From an uncultured Acidocella sp. (GTDB taxonomy: Bacteria; Pseudomonadota; Alphaproteobacteria; Acetobacterales; Acetobacteraceae): a stretch of DNA of 64,000 bases. A program made the position numbers and the translations under genes. The notes under the pieces are model-generated. The model saw only the letters and a program-made list of their open reading frames with translations. It was not told where the DNA came from and did not search any database. Numbering within the stretch: the stretch's first letter is position 1; each line of letters opens with the position of its first letter. The DNA is taken from the NCBI RefSeq assembly GCF_946222605.1, contig NZ_CAMIIE010000002.1:62001-126000 (forward strand), read 5' to 3'. Shown here one piece after another: positions 24,251 to 32,536 of this stretch.

Positions 24251-26258
24251 ATAACTTTGCGCAGCTGCCAAAGAGCGGTTCGTGCGCACTGCCCGCGCGG
24301 TAATAGACGGGCGGCTTGCCGTAGGGTGTTTCGACGCTGACGGTTTGGCCGCCCGCATGGCGCGTGCCGGACCAGAGATGCACCCAGTCCGCGCCCTGTG
24401 GCAGATACACCTCCATGGCGAAGGTCTGCGCGCTGATCACCGGCGCCACCAGCAAATCCTCGCCCAGCAGATAGCTGGTCTGGCCTTCATAGCAGGCCGA
24501 ATCATCCTCGAAATGCAGGAAGAGCGGGCGTTGCATCGGCAGCCCCGCCTCGGCCGCGACAGCGCGGCGATAGGGCGCCAGCGCGGCGAAGATGCGCGTC
24601 ATCCTGGCGAAATGCGCCAGCACCTCCGCGTCTTCGTCGAGTTGCAGATTTTCACGCGGGCGGTTGCCCTCATGGCTGCGCATCACCGCGGTGAAGGCCG
24701 CCATCTCGCTCCAGCGCATCAGCAGATCCGCATCGCGCACATTGCCGAACAGGCTGGTATAGCCGCCAATATCGCTGTGATGATACGGGTTGCCGAGCAG
24801 GCCGGAGGAGAGCGCGCCGCAGATCACCGTCTGCAGCCCGTCATGGCGGGAGAAATCCACGCATTGATCGCCGGCCCAGAGCAGCCGGTTATGCGCCTGG
24901 ATGCCGGTGAAGCCGGCCCGCATGAAGAACAGCACCTCTTCGGTTTTGCCACGCAGCGCCAAGGCTTTTTCATTCACCCGCGCCCACAGCACCGGCCAGA
25001 GATTATGCGCCTCCAGCCCCGGCATGCCGTTGGAGAGCACCGCATCGGTCGGCAGATATTCGCCGAAATCCGCCATCCAGCCGGAGAGGCCGAGATCCAG
25101 CATCTCCTGGCCGAGCACGCGCTCGGCGAACCAATCGATCGCGGCCGGGCTGGTGAAATCCAGAATCCCGCAATCAAATTCGCCGAAATCCATTACGTAG
25201 GTGCCGCCCTTGGCGTCGCGCACCAGATGGCCTTCCGCCTCGGCCTGCGGGAACAGCACGCCATCCACGGCGAGATAGGGGTTCACATAGCCCAGGAAGC
25301 GCCCCCCCTCATCGCGCAGCTGCGCTATTTTGTCCCGCAGGCCCGGATAGCGTTTTTCGTTGGCCCGCCAATCCCAGAACAGCCGGCTGCCGAAGCTGGT
25401 TTCGCGCAGGCCGCACCAATCCTCGCACCAAAGCCCGACAATGCGCGCACCTGCGTCGCGGATCGCCGCCATGCGGGTGAAGCTTTTCTCGCCTTCCTTC
25501 AGCCCGAGAATGGCGCCGTCATGCACCCAGTCCGGCAGCGCCGGCGGCTGGCCGAAGCGCCGCGCCATCTGCCGCACCAGCCCGGCATAGGTTGGGCTTT
25601 CAAAAAACTCCAACGCCTCCGGGATCGCCCAGGCTTCCAGCTCGTGGAAATCCGCGTGCCGGAAATCGAAGGCGCAATAGGCGGTGCTTTGCAGATGGGC
25701 AGCGTAGCGGCGCGAGGAGAGAAAGGTAGGCTGCGGGTAGTTGGTGTTATAATAATCCCCGCCGGCTTGGCCGGTGACATCGGCCTGGAAGGTGATCTCG
25801 GTGGTCTTGTCGCGGCCCACACCGGGTTCCGAGGTGAAGAGCGGGAAATGCCGGCCCTTCAGGTCGAAATAGGACATCTGCTCGCCGCCGCCCCAGAGCT
25901 TTTCGCCGCTTTGCGCGGGCAGGCGCAGCCAGATGCGGTTCAGCGTTTCGTCATGCGCGGTGAAGGCGATGCGGGCCTGATCCCCGGACAACTCGAAGCG
26001 CAGCGAAAGCAGCGGCGCGGCGTGCGGGCTTGCCGCGAAATCCGCGACGATGCGCCCATCCTCTTCGCGCACGGCACAGCGGGTCAGGGCCTGACGTTCG
26101 CTGACATAATCCTCAATCTTGAAATTGCCGCGATAGCAGGCGATCTCCGGCTGGCCGCGCCCGGCGAACAGGCAGGGCGCGCCCGGCCGGTGGGCGAACA
26201 GCACACCCGCCGCGCCAGAAAGCGAAAATCCAGACGCGTCATGGTCAAGTTTCAGCAA
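24249..26258 (-). CDS. yihQ: Sulfoquinovosidase (GH31)
   Basis: A 669-residue glycoside hydrolase of family 31 that releases SQ from sulfoquinovosyl glycerol and sulfolipid. The nucleophile is Asp397 (GWMADFGEYLPTD) and the acid/base is Asp464 (WAGDQ). The sulfonate-binding set is complete: Lys254, Glu279, Arg292, Trp295 and Tyr500. This is the KERWY variant known from the Agrobacterium enzyme, and the spacings of the last four (13, 3, 205) agree with those I recall for that enzyme. Ordinary GH31 glucosidases and xylosidases lack this set. No signal peptide is visible, so it acts in the cytoplasm. It is co-transcribed with the sugar porter upstream (20-base gap) under a LacI-type site. Confidence 0.93.
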   Translation of the reverse strand: MLKLDHDASGFSLSGAAGVLFAHRPGAPCLFAGRGQPEIACYRGNFKIEDYVSERQALTRCAVREEDGRIVADFAASPHAAPLLSLRFELSGDQARIAFTAHDETLNRIWLRLPAQSGEKLWGGGEQMSYFDLKGRHFPLFTSEPGVGRDKTTEITFQADVTGQAGGDYYNTNYPQPTFLSSRRYAAHLQSTAYCAFDFRHADFHELEAWAIPEALEFFESPTYAGLVRQMARRFGQPPALPDWVHDGAILGLKEGEKSFTRMAAIRDAGARIVGLWCEDWCGLRETSFGSRLFWDWRANEKRYPGLRDKIAQLRDEGGRFLGYVNPYLAVDGVLFPQAEAEGHLVRDAKGGTYVMDFGEFDCGILDFTSPAAIDWFAERVLGQEMLDLGLSGWMADFGEYLPTDAVLSNGMPGLEAHNLWPVLWARVNEKALALRGKTEEVLFFMRAGFTGIQAHNRLLWAGDQCVDFSRHDGLQTVICGALSSGLLGNPYHHSDIGGYTSLFGNVRDADLLMRWSEMAAFTAVMRSHEGNRPRENLQLDEDAEVLAHFARMTRIFAALAPYRRAVAAEAGLPMQRPLFLHFEDDSACYEGQTSYLLGEDLLVAPVISAQTFAMEVYLPQGADWVHLWSGTRHAGGQTVSVETPYGKPPVYYRAGSAHEPLFGSCAKL

Positions 26259-26278
26259 AACAAATATCCTTCAGCCGT

Positions 26279-27676
26279 TCAATGATGCGCGATGCCGGGG
26301 ATCGCCTCGCCCAGCGCCTCGTCCTCCATCTCGATCCGTTCGAGGCTCTTGCGGGCGGTCTCTTTCAGAATGCCGAGGGTGAACAGCAGGGCCAGCACGC
26401 AGCCGCCGATGAACACGCCGAACACCAGCAGCGAACTCGTCGCCAGCAGCAGCGGGAAGGAGAAAGAGACAGCGAAATTCGAGGCCCAGTTGCAGAGTGT
26501 GGAGACGCCCATGCCGGCCCCGCGGGCGCGCAGCGGCAGCACTTCCGGCATGATCACCCAGACCAGCGGGCCCCAGCTGAAGGAGAAGGCCATCTTGTAC
26601 ACCGCCAGCGCGGTGACGGCGATGATATGGCCGGCGAGCGTAAAGGCCAGAGCGGTTTGCATGATGATGCCGATGGCGGCCAGGCTCATCCCCATCACGA
26701 TGGCGCCGGCGATCAGCAGCGGCCGCCGCCCGGCCTTGTCCACCAGGCGCGAGGCGGTGAGGGTTGCCAGGATCGCCAGAAATTGCAGGCAGGCGGTGGT
26801 GAGAATGGCGCTGGAGGCGCCGAAGCCGATATTCTTCAAAATCGTCGGGGCGTAATAGATCACGGTGTTGATGCCGACGATCTGCTGCAGCACCGCCAGC
26901 CCGCAGGCCACCGCCAGCGGGCCGAGCAATGCGCGGTCGGTGAACAGGGCCGCCAGCCCGACATGGCTGCTGGTATGGGCCACCTTGCGGATCTCGGCCA
27001 GCTCCTGCGCGGCGCGCTCTGGCGGGCGGGATTGGCGCAGCACCGCCAGCGCCTCCTCGAAGCGGCCGCGATGGGCGAGCCAGCGCGGCGAATCCGGCGC
27101 GAAGCACATGCCGATGATCAGCAGCACGGACGGGATCACCGCGACGCCGAACATCCAGCGCCAGGCGCCATCGGCGGAAAAGCCATAATCGACGAAATAG
27201 GAGATCAGGATGCCGGTGGTGCCGGTCATCGGCGCCAAAGTGGCGAGCTGGCCGCGCGCCTCGGCCGGGGCGATCTCGCTGACATAGAGCATCACCTGCG
27301 CCGAGGCCGCGCCGACCGCGAGGCCGATGAAAAACCGCGCCGCCACCAGCATTTCAAAGCCGGTGCTGAGGGCCGCCCCCAGCGCGCCGGCGGTGAACAG
27401 CACTCCGGCCGCGATCAGCAGCCGGCGATGGCCGAAGCGCTCCACCAGCATGCCGGAGCCGATGGCCCCCAGCGTGGCGCCGGCGAGCAGGATGCTGACC
27501 ACCCAGGCGGTCATCGCCGGGGTCAGCGCCATTTCCTTTTTGATGAACAGCAACGCCCCGGCGATGACGCCGGTATCGTAGCCGAACAGCAGGAAGCCCA
27601 GCGCGCCGAGCGCGATGGAGTAGCGGATCATTTTCCGGTGCGATGCCGCCATGCCGGCGAAGTTTGATTGAGTCAT
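26279..27676 (-). CDS. MFS sugar porter, probable sulfoquinovose(-glycoside) permease
   Basis: A 465-residue, 12-helix transporter of the sugar porter family. It has GYDTGVIAGALLFIKKE at helix 1, GSGMLVERFGHRR for the RxGRR-type loop, APDSPRWLAHRGR after helix 6, QQIVGINTVIYYAPTI at helix 7, and KETARKSLERIE at the C terminus. Proton-linked monosaccharide carriers such as XylE share these. Pairing with a cytoplasmic sulfoquinovosidase implies import of SQ and SQ glycosides. The gene faces the OprB porin, and each has a LacI-type palindrome in the 275-base spacer. SQ as substrate is inferred from context. Confidence 0.85.
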   Translation of the reverse strand: MTQSNFAGMAASHRKMIRYSIALGALGFLLFGYDTGVIAGALLFIKKEMALTPAMTAWVVSILLAGATLGAIGSGMLVERFGHRRLLIAAGVLFTAGALGAALSTGFEMLVAARFFIGLAVGAASAQVMLYVSEIAPAEARGQLATLAPMTGTTGILISYFVDYGFSADGAWRWMFGVAVIPSVLLIIGMCFAPDSPRWLAHRGRFEEALAVLRQSRPPERAAQELAEIRKVAHTSSHVGLAALFTDRALLGPLAVACGLAVLQQIVGINTVIYYAPTILKNIGFGASSAILTTACLQFLAILATLTASRLVDKAGRRPLLIAGAIVMGMSLAAIGIIMQTALAFTLAGHIIAVTALAVYKMAFSFSWGPLVWVIMPEVLPLRARGAGMGVSTLCNWASNFAVSFSFPLLLATSSLLVFGVFIGGCVLALLFTLGILKETARKSLERIEMEDEALGEAIPGIAHH

Positions 27677-27742
27677 GAATTTTCCCCCTCAGCCTGCCGG
27701 CATAGCCTGTCCCGGCCAGCAAGCCGTTTGTTCTGGACAACT

Positions 27743-27756
27743 TCGTAGCGCTATTA
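27743..27756. promoter_or_regulatory. LacI-type operator 4 (sugar porter / sulfoquinovosidase)
   Basis: TCGTAGCGCTATTA keeps the left half and core of the palindrome with a weaker right half. It shares TAGCGCTATTATTTT with the region after 17336. It lies 66 bases upstream of the porter start. Confidence 0.65.
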
Positions 27757-27882
27757 TTTTCGCTCGTCAAACCAAATCGACACCCGTTCAAAGCCGTAAT
27801 ACGACAGAGTCTTAGCTGTTTTTTTCATATATTTTGCCCATTCTTATCTGCTGGACACGCCGTTTTGAAAGTGATAGCCAAT

Positions 27883-27898
27883 TTCGTAGCGCTACGAA
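27883..27898. promoter_or_regulatory. LacI operator 5 (porin / lactonase)
   Basis: TTCGTAGCGCTACGAA is a perfect 16-bp palindrome with the same 12-bp core as the site at 20821-20838. It lies 53 bases before the porin start. Confidence 0.78.
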
Positions 27899-27951
27899 TT
27901 ATGCGCCCGGTGCGGTGACGCGCCGAAAAACGATTCAAGGGAGCAGACAAG

Positions 27952-29325
27952 ATGAAACGCGTTTCACGCAAAGCCTTGAAAGCGGGTACGCTGGCCGCCT
28001 GGGCGCTCACCGCCGCCGGCGCCGCGGCCCAGGTGCCCGGGCCTGGCAATTTCACCCCCGCCAACCCAGACAGCGCGCTGGCGAAACTCGGGCAGAGATT
28101 GCTGAATAACGGCATCTATCTGCGTTCAAACTACACGGGCGATGCGGCGGGGAATGTCAGCGGCGGTCATAAGCAAGGGGCGGATTATGCCGATGAGCTC
28201 AATCTCGGCGCGGATATCAATATGCAGACGCTGGCGGGGATTCCCGGCGGGGCGCTGCATGTCACCGTCACCGGGCGCACCGGGCGGGATATTTCCATCG
28301 ACACGGTGGGCAACAACGTGCTCGCCAACCAGATTTATGGCGGCCAGGGCATCCGGCTTTCGGAGCTGACCTGGGATCAGAGCCTGCTGCAGGGGCGGCT
28401 GGATATCATCGCCGGCCGGATGAATGACGCGATCTTCGGCACCTCGCCGATCAACTGCAATTTCATGACCAACGCCTTTTGCGGCCATGTCGATTCGATG
28501 TTCCGTGCCGTCGGGCTGGTCGCCTACCCGTACGCGACCTGGGGGCAGCGCACCACGATCAAGCTCAACCGCACGCTCAATCTGATGATCGGCACCTCCG
28601 AGGTGAATCCGAAACAATCCGCCTATGGCCGGAATGATCTGAATTTCACCTTGCAGAACGATACCGGCGTGGTGGTGCCGGTGGAGCTGGATTACACGAC
28701 GAATTTCCAGCAGAGCGCCTACCCCACCGCGATTCAGCTGGGCGGCTATTGGGACAGTTCGAAATATAGCGATCCCGCCTACAACACCGCCGGCCAGCCT
28801 CTGGCCAGCGCCGGCGGCAAGGCGGCGACGCATTGGGGCCGCACAGGGGTTTATGCCTTCTTCAACCAGGTGGTCTACCGGCCGGATCCCGCCTCCACCC
28901 GCAATCTGCGGATTTTCGGCGGCTTCACCCATAGCCTGGATACGCCTGAGGAAATCCAGTGGGGCGGGGATGTCGGCGCGCTCTATACCGGGCCCTTCGC
29001 CAGCCGGCCTTATGATACGATCGGCCTGCTTGGCACGGTGATGCATTTCGGCGGGCGCGAGCTGACCTATCTGAAGCAGGAGCGCGCTCTGGCCGGCGGC
29101 AGCGGCACGCCGGCGGCGAATGAATATATTTTCGAGGTCAATTACGGCATCCAGGCGAATGACTGGCTGCGGGTGCTGCCGAATGTGCAATATGTGCTAA
29201 ACCCGGATAATCTCGCTCATCCGAAACAGGCCAGCGCCACACCCAATGCGTTGATTTTCGGTGTGCAGCTGTCCGTCAATCTGGTCCGGCTCGCCGGGCT
29301 GCCACAAAAGGTGTTCTCGCATTGA
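27952..29325 (+). CDS. OprB-family carbohydrate-selective porin
   Basis: A 457-residue outer-membrane protein. The N terminus is a Sec signal peptide with an AxA-type cleavage near residue 26 (AAGAAAQVPG). The mature part alternates short amphipathic strands, with family landmarks such as DIIAGRMNDAIFGTSPINCNF, GVYAFFNQVVYRPD and FEVNYGIQANDWLRVLPNVQYVLNPDN near the C terminus. OprB porins admit sugars through the outer membrane. The operon with sulfogluconolactonase and the upstream LacI palindrome suggest uptake of SQ or its glycosides. Confidence 0.87.
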   Translation: MKRVSRKALKAGTLAAWALTAAGAAAQVPGPGNFTPANPDSALAKLGQRLLNNGIYLRSNYTGDAAGNVSGGHKQGADYADELNLGADINMQTLAGIPGGALHVTVTGRTGRDISIDTVGNNVLANQIYGGQGIRLSELTWDQSLLQGRLDIIAGRMNDAIFGTSPINCNFMTNAFCGHVDSMFRAVGLVAYPYATWGQRTTIKLNRTLNLMIGTSEVNPKQSAYGRNDLNFTLQNDTGVVVPVELDYTTNFQQSAYPTAIQLGGYWDSSKYSDPAYNTAGQPLASAGGKAATHWGRTGVYAFFNQVVYRPDPASTRNLRIFGGFTHSLDTPEEIQWGGDVGALYTGPFASRPYDTIGLLGTVMHFGGRELTYLKQERALAGGSGTPAANEYIFEVNYGIQANDWLRVLPNVQYVLNPDNLAHPKQASATPNALIFGVQLSVNLVRLAGLPQKVFSH

Positions 29326-30197
29326 TCTCACGCTTCGCCCCTCTGCCCGGCACACAAGGCACGCTCACGGAAAGCCCGGTCTGGGATGCGCGGCGCCAGG
29401 CGCTGCTCTGGTGCGACATTCCGGAAGGGGTGATCCATGAGCTGACGCTGGGCAGCGGGGCGCGGCGGGTTTGGCAATTGCCAGGGCCGGTGGGGAGTTT
29501 CGGCCTGGCGCAAGGCGAGGCGCTGGTGGTGGCCTGCCGGCACGACATCATTCTGCTGGAGCGCGACAGCGGCGCGCAAAGCCTGCTGGCGCGGCTGCCG
29601 CCCGATCCGCGCACCCGCGCCAATGACGGCAAGATCGGCCCAGATGGCGCCTTCTGGGTCGGCACCATGGACGACACGCCGGCGAAAGAGCCGATCGGCG
29701 CGCTGTATCGCATCACGCCGGATGGGCGGGTGGAATGCCGGGTGGAAGGGCTCGTCACCTCCAACGGGCTGGCCTGGTCGGCGGATGGGCGGGTGCTGTT
29801 CCATTCCGATTCCCGCGCCCGCAAGCTGGATGTTTACGATTTCGACCCGGCGGGCGGGACACTGCGCAATGGCGTCCGGCTACGGGATTTCGACGACGAA
29901 ACCGGCCGGCCGGATGGCGCGGCGATGGATGTGCAAGGCCGCTATTGGAGTGCCGGGGTTTCAGCCGGAAGGCTGAACCTGTTCACCCGCGCGGGCGGGC
30001 TGGTGCAGAGCCTGGCCGCGCCCACCCCCGCGCCCACCATGCCCTGCTTCGGCGGGCCGGATATGAAGACCTTGTTTCTCACCTCGCTGCGCCACGGATT
30101 GTCCGAGGCGCAGCTGGCGGCGGCACCGGGCGCGGGCGGGCTGTTCCAGGCCCAGGCGGAGGTGGCCGGGGTGCCGGTGGGGCGCTTCGGGGGCTAG
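29322..30197 (+). CDS. Sulfogluconolactonase (SMP-30/gluconolactonase family)
   Basis: A 291-residue six-bladed propeller lactonase. Metal ligands are visible as Glu17 (LTESPVWD), Asn101 (ANDGK), Asn148 (TSNGLAWS) and Asp198 (RPDGAAMD). It would hydrolyse sulfogluconolactone to sulfogluconate, the second sulfo-ED step. The start is TTG, overlapping the porin stop codon (TTGA), which implies translational coupling. An ordinary sugar lactonase would be indistinguishable by sequence; operator and operon context support the SQ role. Confidence 0.82.
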   Translation: MISRFAPLPGTQGTLTESPVWDARRQALLWCDIPEGVIHELTLGSGARRVWQLPGPVGSFGLAQGEALVVACRHDIILLERDSGAQSLLARLPPDPRTRANDGKIGPDGAFWVGTMDDTPAKEPIGALYRITPDGRVECRVEGLVTSNGLAWSADGRVLFHSDSRARKLDVYDFDPAGGTLRNGVRLRDFDDETGRPDGAAMDVQGRYWSAGVSAGRLNLFTRAGGLVQSLAAPTPAPTMPCFGGPDMKTLFLTSLRHGLSEAQLAAAPGAGGLFQAQAEVAGVPVGRFGG

Positions 30198-30273
30198 AGC
30201 CTTCGTTTTGGCGAGCAATTTCATGTGTTTATTTTGACGCTGGCGCGTCAACCTAAACACATATTGCTCTAGC
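30193..30273. terminator. Long interrupted stem-loop after the lactonase
   Basis: Nested arms pair over 57 bases: GAGCAAT (30213-30219) with ATTGCTC (30263-30269), TGTGTTTA (30224-30231) with TAAACACA (30254-30261), and TGACGC with GCGTCA at the tip. It separates the SQ operon from frmR. It may be a terminator or an intergenic palindromic repeat, and it is unlike the convergent-junction elements. Confidence 0.6.
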
Positions 30274-30279
30274 CTCGAC

Positions 30280-30296
30280 ATACTCACCCGGAGTAT
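30280..30296. promoter_or_regulatory. Candidate FrmR operator
   Basis: ATACTCACCCGGAGTAT has perfect six-base arms (ATACTC/GAGTAT) and lies 17 bases before frmR. FrmR/RcnR-type repressors bind GC-rich centres flanked by ATAC/GTAT arms. Confidence 0.65.
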
Positions 30297-30312
30297 ATTA
30301 GGGTGGCGTGCC

Positions 30313-30579
30313 ATGCCGCACCATCCCGAGGAAAAACGCAAAATTCTCGCCCGCATCCGCCGCGTTCAGGGGCAGATGACGGCGCTGGCGGGCGCGCTGG
30401 AGGAGGGGGCGGATTGCGCCCCCATCCTGCAGCAGCTCGCCGCCGTGCGCGGGGCGGTGAATGGCATCATGGTCAGCGTGCTGGAGAGCCATCTGCGCGA
30501 GGAATTCGCGGCCCTTGGCGACCCGCCGCCTGAACCGCCGGAGGCGGTGATGGCCCTGCTGCGCTCTTATCTTCGCTAA
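30313..30579 (+). CDS. frmR: Formaldehyde-responsive repressor, FrmR/RcnR/CsoR family
   Basis: An 88-residue all-helical regulator. The formaldehyde-sensing residues of FrmR, Pro2 and Cys35, are both present, and the core RIRRVQGQMTAL...ILQQLAAVRGAVNGIMVSVLESHLREEF is typical of the family. FrmR represses formaldehyde detoxification genes until formaldehyde crosslinks Pro2 and Cys35. It is directly upstream of frmA (24-base gap) and preceded by a matching dyad. The lack of the second CsoR-type cysteine pair argues against a copper sensor. Confidence 0.9.
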   Translation: MPHHPEEKRKILARIRRVQGQMTALAGALEEGADCAPILQQLAAVRGAVNGIMVSVLESHLREEFAALGDPPPEPPEAVMALLRSYLR

Positions 30580-30603
30580 AAAAACCCGGAAGGATCCCCG
30601 CCG

Positions 30604-31728
30604 ATGAAATCCCGCGCCGCCGTCGCCTTTGCCGCCGGACAGCCTCTGCAGATCGTGGAAATCGACGTCGCTCCGCCCAAGGCCGGCGAGGTGCTGGTGA
30701 AAATCACCCATACCGGCGTCTGCCACACCGACGCCTTCACCCTCTCCGGGGAAGATCCGGAAGGGCTGTTTCCGGCGGTGCTGGGGCATGAGGGGGCGGG
30801 GATTGTCATCAAGGTTGGCGAGGGTGTGACCAGCGTGGCGCCGGGCGACCATGTGATCCCGCTCTACACCGCCGAATGCGGGGAGTGCCTGTTCTGCAAG
30901 AGCGGCAAGACCAATCTCTGCACCGCGGTGCGCGCCACCCAGGGCAAGGGGGTGATGCCGGATGGCACCAGCCGCTTCAGCTATGAGGGCAAGCCGATCT
31001 ATCATTATATGGGCTGCTCGACCTTCAGCGAATATACCGTCGTCGCCGAGGTTTCGCTGGCGAAGATCAATCCTGGCGCCAATCCGGAGCATGTCTGCCT
31101 GCTGGGCTGTGGTGTGACCACCGGGCTGGGGGCGGTGAAGAATACCGCCAAGGTGCAGGAAGGTGATTCTGTCGCCGTGTTCGGGCTGGGCGGGATCGGG
31201 CTGGCGGTGATCCAGGGCGCGAAGCTGGCCAAGGCCGGGCGGATCATCGCCATCGACATGAATCCCGGCAAGTTCGAGCTGGCCAAACAATTCGGCGCCA
31301 CCGATTGCGTCAACCCGAAAGAGCATGACAAGCCGATCCAGCAGGTGATCATCGAGATGACCGGCTGGGGGGTGGATCACAGCTTCGAATGCATCGGCAA
31401 TGTGAATGTGATGCGCGCGGCGCTGGAATGCGCGCATCGCGGCTGGGGGCAGTCGGTGATTATCGGCGTCGCCGGCGCGGGGCAGGAGATTTTCACCCGC
31501 CCCTTCCAGCTGGTCACCGGCCGGCGCTGGCTGGGCACGGCGTTTGGCGGGGTGAAGGGGCGCTCGCAGCTGCCGGGGATGGTGGAGGAGGCGATGGCGG
31601 GGAAGATCCAGCTGGCGCCGTTTGTGACGCATACGATGGGGCTGGCTGAGATCAATCAGGCGTTTGATCTCATGCATGAGGGGAAGTCGATACGGTCGGT
31701 GGTGCGCTTCGCGTGTGAAGCTGTTTGA
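30604..31728 (+). CDS. frmA: S-(hydroxymethyl)glutathione dehydrogenase / class III alcohol dehydrogenase
   Basis: A 374-residue zinc-dependent medium-chain dehydrogenase. It has the catalytic zinc motif GVCHTDAFTLSG and GHEGAG, the structural zinc cysteines in CGECLFCKSGKTNLC, and the Rossmann glycines GLGGIGLAVIQGAK. YMGCSTFSEYTVV and SFECIGNVNVMRAALE are hallmarks of the glutathione-dependent class. It oxidises the spontaneous formaldehyde-glutathione adduct with NAD. With frmR it forms a two-gene detoxification operon. An S-formylglutathione hydrolase gene (frmB) is not adjacent. Confidence 0.94.
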   Translation: MKSRAAVAFAAGQPLQIVEIDVAPPKAGEVLVKITHTGVCHTDAFTLSGEDPEGLFPAVLGHEGAGIVIKVGEGVTSVAPGDHVIPLYTAECGECLFCKSGKTNLCTAVRATQGKGVMPDGTSRFSYEGKPIYHYMGCSTFSEYTVVAEVSLAKINPGANPEHVCLLGCGVTTGLGAVKNTAKVQEGDSVAVFGLGGIGLAVIQGAKLAKAGRIIAIDMNPGKFELAKQFGATDCVNPKEHDKPIQQVIIEMTGWGVDHSFECIGNVNVMRAALECAHRGWGQSVIIGVAGAGQEIFTRPFQLVTGRRWLGTAFGGVKGRSQLPGMVEEAMAGKIQLAPFVTHTMGLAEINQAFDLMHEGKSIRSVVRFACEAV

Positions 31729-31738
31729 AACGCAAGTC

Positions 31739-31787
31739 GTGGGGACTTTTTGAAAAAAGTCCCCACACCCCCAAAAACTTTTGCGAT
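31739..31787. repeat. 3'-end palindromic element R4 (bidirectional terminator)
   Basis: GTGGGGACTTTTT (31739-31751) pairs with AAAAAGTCCCCAC (31754-31766), followed by ACCCCCAAAAACTTTTGCGA up to the stop of the convergent SDR gene. Confidence 0.85.
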
Positions 31788-32534
31788 TTAGGCGGCGGTG
31801 AGGCCGGAGCCCATCATGCCGCCATCGATGGCCAGCACATGGCCGGTGACGTAGCCGGCATCGTCCGAGCACAGGAACACCGCACCGCCGGTCATTTCCT
31901 CCGGGCTGGCATAGCGCGCCATCGGGGTGCGCTCGATCCAGCGTTTGCGGATGAAGCCCGTGTGCATTTTGGCCACCAGCGGGGTTTCCACCGGGCCGGG
32001 GGAGAGCACATTGACGCGCACATTCTGCGCCGCCAGATCCACCGCCATCACCTTGCTCAGCACCACCACGCCGCCTTTCGAGGCGCCGTAGGCGGAGCGG
32101 CCGACATTGCCGGTCATGCCCGAGACGCTGGCGATGTTGCAGATGGCGCCGCCGCCGGTTTTCACCATCGCCCGTGCCGCGGCCTGGCCGACGATGAAGG
32201 TGCCGCGCAGATTGACCGCGATGATCTTGTCGAACAGCTCCAGCGGTGTGTCGAGGAAGGGAATGTCATTGCCAATGCCTGCGGAATTCACCACGCAATC
32301 CAGCCGGCCATATTTGGCGATGATCTTGTCGATGCCGCTCTGCGTGCTGGCCGCATCCGCGACATTCATCTGCAGCGGCGCCATCTTCGAGTCATCGAGC
32401 GTGGTGGCCTCGGTGCTGAGATCGGCGGCGATGACCTGCGCGCCTTCGCGCACGAAGCGCTCGGCGATGGCAAGGCCGATGCCCGAGAGCCCGCCCGTGA
32501 CCAAAGCGATTTTTCCTTGCAACATTCCAGCCAT
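31788..32534 (-). CDS. SDR family oxidoreductase
   Basis: A 248-residue short-chain dehydrogenase. It has the TGGLSGIG nucleotide loop, NSAG, catalytic Ser in IASVSG, and YGASK for the Tyr/Lys pair; the C-terminal TGHVLAIDGG is usual for 3-oxoacyl-reductase-like members. The chosen start (MAGMLQGK) begins two bases after the TRAP permease stop. It is last of a dctP-dctQM-SDR operon, so it probably oxidises or reduces the imported compound. The substrate is unknown. Confidence 0.82.
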   Translation of the reverse strand: MAGMLQGKIALVTGGLSGIGLAIAERFVREGAQVIAADLSTEATTLDDSKMAPLQMNVADAASTQSGIDKIIAKYGRLDCVVNSAGIGNDIPFLDTPLELFDKIIAVNLRGTFIVGQAAARAMVKTGGGAICNIASVSGMTGNVGRSAYGASKGGVVVLSKVMAVDLAAQNVRVNVLSPGPVETPLVAKMHTGFIRKRWIERTPMARYASPEEMTGGAVFLCSDDAGYVTGHVLAIDGGMMGSGLTAA

Positions 32535-32536
32535 AT

